Assembly: GCF_014646095.1 (NCBI RefSeq)
Contig: NZ_BMMU01000011.1
Location: 124,001 to 188,000, forward strand
Length of the DNA: 64,000 nucleotides
Source of the DNA: Streptomyces lacrimifluminis
Lineage (GTDB): Bacteria > Actinomycetota > Actinomycetes > Streptomycetales > Streptomycetaceae
Direction of reading: 5' to 3'
The notes beneath the pieces are model-generated. The model saw only the letters and a list, made by a program, of their open reading frames with translations, was not told where the DNA came from and ran no database searches. Below are positions 24,995-32,764 of the stretch, in pieces. Positions within the stretch are counted from its first letter, which is position 1; every line of letters starts with the position of its first letter. Made by a program: the position numbers and the translations under genes.

Positions 24995-26143
24995 ATGACC
25001 GACCGTATGAGAACTCCCTGGTCCGAGCTGACGCTGACCCGTTTCCCCGCCGATCCGCGCGAGCGGCTGCGCGCCTGGGACGCCTCCGACGACTACCTCC
25101 TCGGGCACCTCGCCGAGTCCGGGACCGAGCTGTCCGGCACGGTCGTGGTCGTCGGCGACCGCTGGGGCGCTCTCACCACGGCGCTCGCGGCACACCGGCC
25201 GACGCAGATCACCGACTCGTTCCTGGCCCAGGAGGCGACGCGGGCGAACCTGCGGCGGGCCGGTGCGGACGAGGGTTCCGTACGGCTGCTCACCACCCAG
25301 GACCCGCCGCCGGAGCGGATCGACGTGCTGCTCGTGCGGGTCCCGAAGAGTCTGGCGCTCCTTGAGGACCAGTTGCTGCGGCTGGCGCCCGCGCTGCACG
25401 AGGGCACGGTCGTCGTCGGCACCGGCATGGTGAAGGAGATCCACACCTCCACGCTGAAGCTGTTCGAGCGGATCATCGGCCCGACCCGGACCTCCCTCGC
25501 GGAGAAGAAGGCCCGGCTCATCCATGCCACCGTCGGTCCTTCGGTGGACGGGGGTGCCAGTCCCTGGCCGTACCGCTACGAGCTGCCCGACGGTGTCGGC
25601 CCGGCGTCGGGGCGCCCTGTCGTCAACCATGCGGGCGTCTTCTGCGCCGAGCGCCTCGACATCGGCACCCGGTTCTTCCTCCGGCATCTGCCGGAGCCGT
25701 CGGGCACCGCCCGGGTGGTGGACCTGGGCTGCGGGAACGGTGTGGTCGGTACGGCGGTGGCACTGGCCGCGCCGGAAGCCGAGCTGCTGTTCGTCGACGA
25801 GTCGTTCCAGGCGGTGGCCTCGGCGCAGGCGACGTACCGGGCCAACGGGTTGCCCGACGGGCGTGCCGAGTTCCGGGTCGGGGACGGGCTGGCGGGGGTC
25901 GCGGACGAGAGCGTCGATCTCGTCCTCAACAATCCGCCGTTCCACACCCACCAGGCGACGTCGGACGCCACGGCCTGGCGGATGTTCACGGGCGCGCGGC
26001 GGGCGCTGCGGCCGGGCGGTGAGCTGTATGTGATCGGCAACCGGCATCTCGGCTATCACATCAAGTTGCGGAAGCTGTTCGGCAACAGCCGGCTCGTCGC
26101 GAGTGACGCCAAGTTCGTGGTCCTGAAGGCCGTGAAGCAGTGA
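24995..26143 (+). CDS. RlmG-like rRNA guanine-N2 methyltransferase
   Basis: A 382-residue protein with two tandem Rossmann-like halves, as in RlmG/RsmC. The N-terminal half is degenerate. The C-terminal half has the SAM motif DLGCGNG at 243-249 and the catalytic NNPPFH at 312-317, the signature of N2-guanine methyltransferases (NPPF). RlmG methylates 23S rRNA G1835 in E. coli; specificity here is inferred. ATG 24995 follows GGTAGGGTGGG. Confidence 0.88.
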   Translation: MTDRMRTPWSELTLTRFPADPRERLRAWDASDDYLLGHLAESGTELSGTVVVVGDRWGALTTALAAHRPTQITDSFLAQEATRANLRRAGADEGSVRLLTTQDPPPERIDVLLVRVPKSLALLEDQLLRLAPALHEGTVVVGTGMVKEIHTSTLKLFERIIGPTRTSLAEKKARLIHATVGPSVDGGASPWPYRYELPDGVGPASGRPVVNHAGVFCAERLDIGTRFFLRHLPEPSGTARVVDLGCGNGVVGTAVALAAPEAELLFVDESFQAVASAQATYRANGLPDGRAEFRVGDGLAGVADESVDLVLNNPPFHTHQATSDATAWRMFTGARRALRPGGELYVIGNRHLGYHIKLRKLFGNSRLVASDAKFVVLKAVKQ

Positions 26144-26184
26144 GGTGGTCGGCAGTAGGAGTCGGGGAGTGAATTTTGACAACT

Positions 26185-26973
26185 TCATGGAGTGTTCGGC
26201 GTTGCCTCTCCCCGCAGGGCCCGGGGTGACGCGCCGAGTTCGCGTCGGCACGCCTTGTTGAAGGCCTGTAGGTCGGGGATGCCGACGGAGGCCGCCACGG
26301 CGGGGATGGAGAGGGTCGTGGCACGCAGCAGGTGGCGGGCGCGGTCGAGTCTGCGGCGGCGGACGTAGCCCACCACCGTGTCGCCGGTCGCGGCCTTGAA
26401 GAGCCTGGTCAGGTGGTTGTGCGAGACACCCGCCGCCCGAGCGACGGCGGGCACGGTGAGCGGGGCGGCCAGTCGGCTCTCGATGTACGCGATGGCGGCG
26501 CCGACCGCCGGATGCGGGCCGGGACCGGGGCGTTCGGTGTCCGGGGGCAGGTGGGCGATACGCCACAGCGCGGTCCAGATCTCGGCTCTCGTGCGCTCGG
26601 GTGTGCGCGGCAAGGCGGCGATCGCCGCGAGCAACAGGCCGGTGAGGTTGGGGAGTTCGGGGCCGGAGTCCTGAACGACGGGAACCGTGCGCGACGGGCC
26701 GACGGCCGGGATGCGCAGGTGGGCGTAGAGGTGCTCGGAGCGGCCCTGGTAGCGGAAGCGGACCGTGCTGCCGGGCGGTACGAGGCTGACCCGGCCCGGG
26801 CGGACGACGTGCACTGTGCCGTCGACGGTGAGCTCGGCCTCGTACTGGTAGAGGTGCAGCTGCCACAGCTCGGGCAGCCGGAAGACGTCGGTCCGGCTCG
26901 CGACGCCGTGTACGCCGACGCCGGCGTTCGCCACGTGAGGCGGCTCACCCAGATACAGCTCCGTTTCCCGCAT
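26185..26973 (-). CDS. AraC-family transcriptional regulator
   Basis: A 262-residue regulator. The N-terminal cupin sugar-binding domain (HLYQYEAELTVDGTVHVVRPGRVSLVPPG) is followed by two helix-turn-helix motifs (VPAVARAAGVSHNHLTRLFK at about 185, and AVAASVGIPDLQAFNKACRR near the end). It is the last gene of the minus-strand run SIS isomerase, aldolase, AraC, with only 28 bp from the aldolase stop. It therefore probably responds to the same sugar, possibly as an activator working against the DeoR repressor. Confidence 0.92.
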   Translation of the reverse strand: MRETELYLGEPPHVANAGVGVHGVASRTDVFRLPELWQLHLYQYEAELTVDGTVHVVRPGRVSLVPPGSTVRFRYQGRSEHLYAHLRIPAVGPSRTVPVVQDSGPELPNLTGLLLAAIAALPRTPERTRAEIWTALWRIAHLPPDTERPGPGPHPAVGAAIAYIESRLAAPLTVPAVARAAGVSHNHLTRLFKAATGDTVVGYVRRRRLDRARHLLRATTLSIPAVAASVGIPDLQAFNKACRRELGASPRALRGEATPNTP

Positions 26974-27001
26974 GGTGAAAAACTACCAGCGGACCTCTCT
27001 G

Positions 27002-27850
27002 TCAGCACAGCACGCCGATGATCCGCGTCACCGCCCGCGCCATCGCCTCCCGGCCCACGCCGAGGTACTTGCGCGAGTCGACGGCCTCGGGGTGGGCGCC
27101 GAGGAACTCCCTGATGGCGCCGGTCATGGCGATGTTGAGGGCAGTACCGATGTTGACCTTGGTGATCCCGGCCGCGACGGCGGCCACGAGCTGGTCGTCC
27201 GGTACGCCGGAGGAGCCGTGCAGGACGAGGGGGACGTCCAGGGTGGCGGACAGCCGCTTCAGGAGATCCTGGTCGAGGGCTGCCGTCCGGGTGGTCATGG
27301 CGTGCGAGCTGCCGACGGCCACGGCCAAGGCGTCCACCCCCGAATCGGTGACGAAGGCACGGGCCTCTGCGGGGTCGGTACGGGCTCCGGGTTCGTGCGC
27401 GTCCAGCGGAACTCGTCCGTCCTTGCCGCCCACCTGTCCCAACTCAGCCTCGATCCAGAGCCCTTGGGCGTGCGCCCAGTCGGCGGCGGCGCGGGTCGCG
27501 GTGAGGTTCTCGGCGTAGGACAGCCTGGCCGCGTCGTACATCACGGAGCTGAATCCGGCGCCGGGGGCCTGCCGCAGCAGGTCGTCGCTCTGCACGTGGT
27601 CGAGGTGCAACGCGACGGGCACGGCGGCGCGTTCGGCGGCCGAGACGGCGGCGCGGGCCAGCGGGAGGAGCCGTCCGTGGCGGAACTTGACGGCGTTCTC
27701 GCTGACCTGGAGGACGACGGGTGAACCCGCCTCCTCGGCACCGGCGATGACGGCCTCGACATGCTCAAGGGTGACGATGTTGAACGCGACGACCGCCGAA
27801 CGTGCGGCGGCGGCCCTGGTGATGAGCTCGCCGGTGGTGACGATCGGCAC
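27002..27850 (-). CDS. Class II aldolase, tagatose/fructose-bisphosphate type
   Basis: Zinc-dependent cleavage of a ketose bisphosphate to glyceraldehyde-3-phosphate and DHAP, 282 residues, the length of GatY/KbaY. The catalytic Asp84 and zinc ligand His85 lie in HLDHVQ; His183 (VGSSHAM) and His211 (VLHGSSG) are the other ligands. The phosphate loop KVNIGTALN is present. The neighbouring SIS isomerase and DeoR point to tagatose-1,6-bisphosphate from galactosamine-type sugars. No tagatose-6-phosphate kinase is nearby. It lies 51 bp downstream of the SIS gene. Confidence 0.9.
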   Translation of the reverse strand: MPIVTTGELITRAAAARSAVVAFNIVTLEHVEAVIAGAEEAGSPVVLQVSENAVKFRHGRLLPLARAAVSAAERAAVPVALHLDHVQSDDLLRQAPGAGFSSVMYDAARLSYAENLTATRAAADWAHAQGLWIEAELGQVGGKDGRVPLDAHEPGARTDPAEARAFVTDSGVDALAVAVGSSHAMTTRTAALDQDLLKRLSATLDVPLVLHGSSGVPDDQLVAAVAAGITKVNIGTALNIAMTGAIREFLGAHPEAVDSRKYLGVGREAMARAVTRIIGVLC

Positions 27851-27901
27851 CTGTCACTCCTTTCGGTCGGCAACCATGCAGCATCTGGTGCCGACGAGGC
27901 C

Positions 27902-28801
27902 TCAGGGGGTGAGGATCACCGAGCGGGTGAGGTGACGCGGGCGGTCCGGATCGAGACCCCGCCTCGCCGCCACCGCGACCGCGAGGCGCTGCGCGCGCAC
28001 GAGTTCGGCGAGCGGATCGAGGGTCCCGGCCACCCACAACGCCCCCGTGGCCCGCACCTGTTCGGCCAGCCCTTCCGGCGCCTCGCCGAACATCCAGGTC
28101 GCCGTACCCCGGGTGGTGACGCTGATGGGACCGTGCCGGTACTCCATCGCCGGGTACGCCTCGGTCCAGGACAGGGACGCCTCGCGCATCTTCAGCCCGG
28201 CTTCGTTGGCGAGCCCCACCGTCCAGCCCCGGCCGAGGAAGGTGAACTGCGCGCAGTCGACGAGCCCTTCGGGCAACGCAGCGGCCAGCGCCGTACGGCA
28301 GTCGTCGACCGCGGCCTCGTCGTGCAGTCCGAGATGGGCGCGGAGAAGCGTGACGGCGGTGGTGGCGAACCGCGTCTGCACGACGGACCGTTCGTCCGCG
28401 TAGCCGATCACGACGAGTGCATCGGCGGCTTCCCTCACGGGAGTTCGGGGATCGGCGGTTATGGCTGTCGTCCGCGTCCGGGCACCCTCGGGCGCGGCGC
28501 TCCGCAGCCGCCCGAGCAGTTCGAGCACCTCGGTGGTGGTACCGGACCGGGTGAGGGCGACGACCCGGTCGTACGGGCGGCCGTAGGGGAACTCGGAGGC
28601 GGCGAAGGCGTCCGTCTCGCCCTGGCCCGCGCCTTCCCGCAGGGCCGCGACGGCCTGCGCCATGAAGTACGAGGTGCCGCAGCCCACGATCGCGACCCGC
28701 TCCCCCGCCACCGGCAACGCGCCGGCGTGCCCGGCAGCCTCCCCGGCAGCGCGGGACCAGCACTCGGGCTGGCTGTTCAGCTCGTCCTCTATATGGGTCA
28801 T
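27902..28801 (-). CDS. SIS-domain sugar isomerase/deaminase (AgaS/GlmS-C-like)
   Basis: A 299-residue protein with two SIS domains as in AgaS and the isomerase half of GlmS. The first has VAIVGCGTSYFMAQAVA and ALTRSGTTTEVLELL; the second has FLGRGWTVGLANEAGLKMREA followed by AYPAMEYRHGPIS, where E and RHGP are the isomerase signature. It likely converts an amino-sugar phosphate to a ketose phosphate with loss of ammonia. ATG 28801 follows GGGGAGGGGCAGGG. First gene of the operon; the operator palindrome starts 30 bp upstream. Confidence 0.9.
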   Translation of the reverse strand: MTHIEDELNSQPECWSRAAGEAAGHAGALPVAGERVAIVGCGTSYFMAQAVAALREGAGQGETDAFAASEFPYGRPYDRVVALTRSGTTTEVLELLGRLRSAAPEGARTRTTAITADPRTPVREAADALVVIGYADERSVVQTRFATTAVTLLRAHLGLHDEAAVDDCRTALAAALPEGLVDCAQFTFLGRGWTVGLANEAGLKMREASLSWTEAYPAMEYRHGPISVTTRGTATWMFGEAPEGLAEQVRATGALWVAGTLDPLAELVRAQRLAVAVAARRGLDPDRPRHLTRSVILTP

Positions 28802-28830
28802 GCCCTGCCCCTCCCCCAGAGAGTCATCGC

Positions 28831-28880
28831 AATGCTTTTTTCTGCAAAATATAGCCAGCTTTCGAGCAGAATCAAGCATT
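28831..28880. promoter_or_regulatory. Large DeoR-type operator between SIS and DeoR genes
   Basis: AATGCTTTTTTCTGC (28831-28845) and GCAGAATCAAGCATT (28866-28880) are inverted arms matching at 13 of 15 positions, separated by a 20-bp A/T-rich spacer. The element fills the divergent promoter region of the SIS operon and the deoR-type gene and is far more A/T-rich than the surroundings. It is an excellent candidate for the operator by which the adjacent DeoR protein controls both directions. Confidence 0.75.
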
Positions 28881-28948
28881 ATCTGGAAGGAGTGAGGTGA
28901 ACTTTCGGTGCGCTAGGGTCGCCGAAGATCGAGGAACGGAGAGTCCGA

Positions 28949-29728
28949 ATGTCCCGCGACGCCCGCTGGAAGTCCCTGCTGGAGCTGCTTGTCGAGCGGG
29001 GCCGGCTGGAGGTCGAGGAGGCGGCGGCCGAGCTGGAGGTGTCGGCCGCGACGATCCGCCGCGACTTCGACCAGCTCGCAGAGCAGCAGATGCTCGTGCG
29101 CACCCGGGGCGGCGCGGTCGTGCACGGCGTGTCCTACGAACTGCCGCTGCGCTACAAGACCGCTCGCCGCGCCTCCGAGAAACAGCGCATCGCGAGAGCG
29201 GTCGCGGACCTGGTCTCCCCCGGCGAGGCGGTGGGCCTGACGGGCGGTACGACCACGACGGAGGTGGCGCGCGCGTTGGCCGTACGCGGCGATCTGACCG
29301 CCGGGTCGCCCGCGCTGACGATCGTCACGAACGCGCTGAACATCGCCACCGAGCTTGCCGTACGGCCCCAGTTCAAGATCGTGGTGACAGGTGGGGTCGC
29401 CCGTCCGCAGTCGTACGAACTCATCGGGCCGCTCGCCGACGGCGTGCTGGGCCAGATCACGATCGACCTGGCCGTGCTGGGCGTGGTCGCCTTCGACGTC
29501 ACGCACGGAGCGGCGGCGAACGACGAGGCGGAAGCCGCGGTCAACCGGCTGCTGTGCGAGCGCGCCGAGCGCGTGGTGGTCGCCGCCGACTCCAGCAAGC
29601 TGGGGCGGCGGGCGTTCGCCCGGATCTGCGCGGTGGGATCCGTGGACACACTGGTCACGGACACAGCGGCGGACGAGGCGACGGTGGGACTGTTCGAGGA
29701 GGCCGGGCTCAGGGTCATCACGGTCTGA
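28949..29728 (+). CDS. DeoR-family repressor of the adjacent sugar operon (AgaR-like)
   Basis: A 259-residue DeoR regulator with an N-terminal winged helix (WKSLLELLVERGRLEVEEAA, then ELEVSAATIRRDFDQLAEQ) and the sugar-phosphate sensor domain (LTGGTTTTEVARAL, VVTGGVARPQSYELIGP, HGAAANDEAEAAVNRLL, VVVAADSSKLGRRAF). AgaR-type repressors have the same architecture. It is divergent from the SIS-aldolase-AraC operon across the large palindrome, so autoregulation and control of that operon are likely. It converges with the RpiB gene. Confidence 0.93.
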   Translation: MSRDARWKSLLELLVERGRLEVEEAAAELEVSAATIRRDFDQLAEQQMLVRTRGGAVVHGVSYELPLRYKTARRASEKQRIARAVADLVSPGEAVGLTGGTTTTEVARALAVRGDLTAGSPALTIVTNALNIATELAVRPQFKIVVTGGVARPQSYELIGPLADGVLGQITIDLAVLGVVAFDVTHGAAANDEAEAAVNRLLCERAERVVVAADSSKLGRRAFARICAVGSVDTLVTDTAADEATVGLFEEAGLRVITV

Positions 29729-29787
29729 GCAACCATGGCCCGGGCGGCGGACCGGCGCCCGAGGACGACGCCCTCAACTGCCTTGCC

Positions 29788-30243
29788 TCACAGGGCACTT
29801 CTGCCACTGTCGAGTCGGTCCACGCGGGCCACGTTCTCCCTGTCCTCGGAGTCCTCGCTCGCCTCGGCGGCGAACCAGGCGTCGAGGATCTCCTTGAGCA
29901 GCGGCTCCGATGTCAGACGCAGGCCGAGCACGAGCACGTTGGCGTCGTTCCAGCGGCGCGCGCCGTCCGCCGTGTAGGCGTCCGTGCACAGGGCCGCGCG
30001 CACACCGGGCACCTTGTTCGCGGCGATCGACGCGCCCGTACCGGTCCAGCAGCACACAACGGCCTGGTCGGCGTTCCCGGCGGCGACCTCGCGAGCCGCC
30101 GCCTCCGTGCAGGCGGCCCACTGCGGATCATCGCCGGCGCTCAGCGCACCGAACGTCACCACATCGTGGCCACGGTCGCGCAGTTGCCCCAGGAGAGCGC
30201 GAGCCACGGGTTCGTCCATGTCCGAGGAAACGGAGATCCGCAT
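29788..30243 (-). CDS. RpiB/LacA/LacB-family sugar-phosphate isomerase
   Basis: A 151-residue isomerase of the ribose-5-phosphate isomerase B family. The N terminus (MRISVSSDMDEPVA) and the catalytic-cysteine strand AVVCCWTGTGASIAANKVPG (Cys64/65) with RAALCTDAYTADGARRWNDANVLVLG are typical. Family members act on ribose-, allose- or galactose-6-phosphate; next to a tagatose-type aldolase a hexose-6-phosphate isomerase role is attractive. The C-terminal 20 residues are acidic and variable. Confidence 0.88.
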   Translation of the reverse strand: MRISVSSDMDEPVARALLGQLRDRGHDVVTFGALSAGDDPQWAACTEAAAREVAAGNADQAVVCCWTGTGASIAANKVPGVRAALCTDAYTADGARRWNDANVLVLGLRLTSEPLLKEILDAWFAAEASEDSEDRENVARVDRLDSGRSAL

Positions 30244-30611
30244 GGCCTGAGCCTACCCAACCCCGGGACGGGCGGCGGGGCGGACGAGCACGCCGGCGGA
30301 CCGGGTGGACCGGTGGCCTCGGTCAACCCCCGCTCCCGGGGAGGCGGACTCGAAGGCGTCGACCATGTCGGCCTGCTCGAAGGGGACGCCCGTGTGGGTC
30401 CTCAACCATGTTTCGTCCGACCCCGGCGTCATCTTCTCGGTCACCCGTGTCCCGGTTCCCACTGGCCACACACAGCACCGTCTCGCCCCGGTCGTCGGCG
30501 GTGACGTACAGGAAGTACCAGGCAAGGGAGGGCCGTCCACGTGGCTCAGATACCAGTACGAGGCCGATTCGGCGCCGGCATCCCGCCGGAGTCCGGCCGC
30601 CCGGTCAACAC

Positions 30612-30760
30612 AGCAGTCGAGGGCTGTCGGGCGGCCCGCCGAGGAACCGCCAGTGCACGAGGTTCCTGGAGTGGGGCAGGCGTACGCCCGGATACCCCTC
30701 CCCCGAACGTCGGGGTCGCCGCATGGCAGGGGAGAAGTCCGGTCCCACCCGGCACGGGGG
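30612..30760 (-). pseudogene. Probable GH43 glycosidase N-terminal fragment
   Basis: On the minus strand, GYPGVRLPHSRNLVHWRFLG, followed by G and a stop soon after, resembles the N-terminal propeller blade of GH43 beta-xylosidases/arabinosidases, where an F-P-G-V-x-I-x-H-S-x-D-L-V-x-W pattern is typical. An upstream GDPDV in a shifted frame matches the conserved proline/aspartate start of the domain. The frame is broken on both sides, so only about 45 codons remain. Confidence 0.45.
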
Positions 30761-30849
30761 GTGCTGATGATCCGCGCCTCGACTGCGGTATGAGCGCTCA
30801 CTTCCCCCGACCCACGCCGGAAGAACCCTGCCGAGCGACGGACCGGCGA

Positions 30850-30883
30850 CCGGATGGCCGGATGGCCGGATGGCCGGATGGCC
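30850..30883. repeat. Tandem 8-bp repeat CCGGATGG x4
   Basis: Four perfect copies of CCGGATGG occupy 30850-30881, followed by CC, in the non-coding region 100 bp before the alpha/beta hydrolase start. The unit is not a multiple of three, so a reading frame crossing it would shift with copy number. Confidence 0.95.
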
Positions 30884-30984
30884 AAGGGAAGCCGTGGGCC
30901 GAACATGTTCGCAACCAACGCCTTCTCCGTAGTCCGGCCCCACCCAAAACCCGGTTGCCCGGCCGGCACACCGCTGCGAGAGTC

Positions 30985-31830
30985 ATGGCCATGTCTGCCT
31001 TCTCCGCGTACGACGGAACCAAGCTGGCTTGTCGCGAACTCGGGGAGGGGCCACCACTGATCTGCCTGCCCGGCGGCCCGATGCAGGACTCCGTCTACCT
31101 CGGGGACCTCGGCGGTCTGTCCGCGCACCGGCGCCTGATCATGCTCGACCTCCGGGGAACCGGCCGGTCGGCCGTACCGGAGGACCCCGCGTCCTACCGC
31201 TGCGACCGCCTCGTAGAAGACGTCGAGGCCCTGCGCGAGCACCTCGGCCTCGACCGGCTGGACCTGCTCGGTCACTCCGCCGGCACGAACCTGGCCGTGC
31301 TGTACGCGGCCCGGCATCCCGAACGCATCGGCAGGCTCGCGCTGATCACGCCCAGCGTGGCGGCCCTCGGCGTCACCGTCACCGGCGACATGCGGATCGG
31401 GACGGCACAGTCACGCCGGGACGAGCCGTGGTTCCCGGAGGCGTTCGCCGCCCTGGAGGCGCTCGTCGCGGGCCGGGCCGGAGCCGACGCCTTCCAGGCC
31501 ATCGCACCTTTCTGGTACGGCCGTTGGGACGAGGCCGCCCGCGTCCACCGGGCGGCGGAGGAGGTGCAGCGCAACAACGATGCCGCGGCGGTCTTCGCCG
31601 CCGAGGGCGCCTTCGACCCGGTCGGCACCCGCGCGGCACTCGCCCGTCTCACTTCACCGGTGCTCGTACTGGCCGGGGAGGTCGACCTCAACTCCCCACC
31701 GCCCGCGATGGCCGAGCTCCCGGGACTGTTCCCGCACGCCGAACTGGTCGTCCAGCCGGGCGCCGGACACTTCCCGTGGCTCGACGACGCGGACAGGTTC
31801 GTGGCGACCGCCGAAGCGTTCCTGAGGTAG
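30985..31830 (+). CDS. Alpha/beta-fold hydrolase (proline iminopeptidase-like)
   Basis: A 281-residue serine hydrolase. LICLPGGPMQDSVYLGDLGG is the oxyanion-hole loop (the GGPG pattern of iminopeptidases with one change), MLDLRGTGRS follows, and the nucleophile elbow is GHSAGTN with Ser98. Asp in LAGEVDLN and His in PGAGHFPWLDD complete the triad. The proline-iminopeptidase-like subgroup includes esterases and lactonases, so the substrate is open. Start ATG 30985 or 30991; neither has a strong ribosome-binding site. Confidence 0.88.
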   Translation: MAMSAFSAYDGTKLACRELGEGPPLICLPGGPMQDSVYLGDLGGLSAHRRLIMLDLRGTGRSAVPEDPASYRCDRLVEDVEALREHLGLDRLDLLGHSAGTNLAVLYAARHPERIGRLALITPSVAALGVTVTGDMRIGTAQSRRDEPWFPEAFAALEALVAGRAGADAFQAIAPFWYGRWDEAARVHRAAEEVQRNNDAAAVFAAEGAFDPVGTRAALARLTSPVLVLAGEVDLNSPPPAMAELPGLFPHAELVVQPGAGHFPWLDDADRFVATAEAFLR

Positions 31831-31880
31831 GAACCACCTCAGAGAGCACTCGGAATCCTCGCCCCTCTCGACTCGCAGCT

Positions 31881-31910
31881 CTCTCGACTCTCGACTCTCG
31901 ACTCTCGACT
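31881..31910. repeat. Tandem 7-bp repeat CTCTCGA x4
   Basis: Four perfect copies of CTCTCGA at 31881-31908 plus CT, with one more degenerate copy at 31865, immediately upstream of the ATG at 31924. Copy number would change the distance between promoter and start codon. Confidence 0.95.
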
Positions 31911-31923
31911 GGAGAACGCTCTG

Positions 31924-32691
31924 ATGGAGACCGCGCGCTTCGTGGAAATCCTGGACGCGGAGGGCCAGTTGCTGGCCGCCGCCGCCGAGCAGGCGGGGAC
32001 CGACGCCAAGGTGCCGACCTGCCCGGACTGGCGGGTGCGCGACCTGGTGCGACACATGGGCGCGGTGCACCGCTGGGCCGCCTCGTACGTCGCCGAGCGG
32101 CAGATGTCGCCCCAGCGCCTCGGCGGCCCGCCCGACCTCGACGGCAGCGCGCTGCTCACCTGGTTCCGGGAGGGCCATCGCGCTCTCGTCGACACCCTCA
32201 CCTCGGCCCCGCCCGACGTGGAGTGCTGGAGCTTCTTGCCCGCCCCCTCACCGCTCGCGTTCTGGGCCCGGCGGCAGGCCCACGAAACCGCCGTGCACCG
32301 GGTGGACGCCCAGTTCGCCCTCGGCATCACGCCCACCCCGCTCGCCCCGGACTTCGCCACGGACGGCATCGACGAACTCCTGCTCGGTTTCCACGCCCGC
32401 GCCAAGAGCCGGGCCCGCACGGAGGAGCCGCGGGTTCTGCGGGTGCGGGCGACCGACAGGGGCGACGCGGAGTGGACCGTACGGCTGTCGTCGGAGCCGC
32501 CGGCGGCCCAGCGCACCACGAATCAGGCCGATCAGGCCGATCAGGCCGTTCCAGCAGCCCAGGAAGCCGACTGCGAGGTGACCGGCCCCGCCGCGGCTCT
32601 CTACCTGGCGCTGTGGAACCGGCAGCCGTTCCCCGGCGTGAGCGGCGATGCAGCGCTCGCCGCCCTGTGGCAGGAAAAGTCGGCCGTCTGA
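31924..32691 (+). CDS. Maleylpyruvate isomerase-family (mycothiol-dependent/DinB-like) protein
   Basis: A 255-residue protein with the mycothiol-dependent maleylpyruvate isomerase N-terminal four-helix domain: VPTCPDWRVRDLVRHMGAVH holds the usual His/Asp metal-site start, and RRQAHETAVHRVDAQFA supplies the H-E-x-x-x-H-R motif. The C-terminal SCP2-like domain is interrupted by an in-frame 9-bp repeat coding NQADQADQAV at about residue 200. It converges with nothing; the MFS gene follows 73 bp later. Substrate unknown, since many actinomycete paralogues are uncharacterised. Confidence 0.88.
   Translation: METARFVEILDAEGQLLAAAAEQAGTDAKVPTCPDWRVRDLVRHMGAVHRWAASYVAERQMSPQRLGGPPDLDGSALLTWFREGHRALVDTLTSAPPDVECWSFLPAPSPLAFWARRQAHETAVHRVDAQFALGITPTPLAPDFATDGIDELLLGFHARAKSRARTEEPRVLRVRATDRGDAEWTVRLSSEPPAAQRTTNQADQADQAVPAAQEADCEVTGPAAALYLALWNRQPFPGVSGDAALAALWQEKSAV
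32522..32548. repeat. In-frame 9-bp repeat ATCAGGCCG x3
   Basis: Three perfect copies inside the maleylpyruvate isomerase-family gene encode the tripeptide repeat D/N-Q-A. The unit is three codons, so copy changes would keep the frame; it falls in a loop between the two domains. Confidence 0.95.
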
Positions 32692-32717
32692 GGCCGACCC
32701 GTCATTTGTTGCGCGAG

Positions 32718-32756
32718 CATTACATGCATTTGCATTCGATGCACGCGCATGTAATG
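32718..32756. promoter_or_regulatory. 39-bp palindromic operator upstream of MFS gene
   Basis: CATTACATGC (32718-32727) and GCATGTAATG (32747-32756) are perfect 10-bp arms. TGCAT-TCG-ATGCA (32731-32743) is a second palindrome with the same centre at 32737. The nested symmetry and closeness to the ATG at 32765 mark a strong repressor site, most likely for a MarR or TetR protein controlling the exporter. Confidence 0.8.
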
Positions 32757-32764
32757 TCTCTGCC

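Larger units (their letters stand above)
30244..30984. other. 740-bp degraded region without intact gene
   Basis: No convincing intact coding sequence. It holds a probable GH43 fragment on the minus strand near 30612-30760 and a fragment in shifting frames at 30330-30560, where minus-strand pieces such as SLAWYFLYVTADDRGETVL and then GVPFEQADMVDAFESA look protein-like but cannot be named. It ends with an 8-bp tandem repeat. The region looks like the wreck of one or two genes. Confidence 0.6.

Noticed and set aside
24227..26866. Long minus-strand frame over the AlkB, methyltransferase and AraC genes
   Set aside because: Runs through genes with clear motifs on other frames and has no coding pattern of its own.
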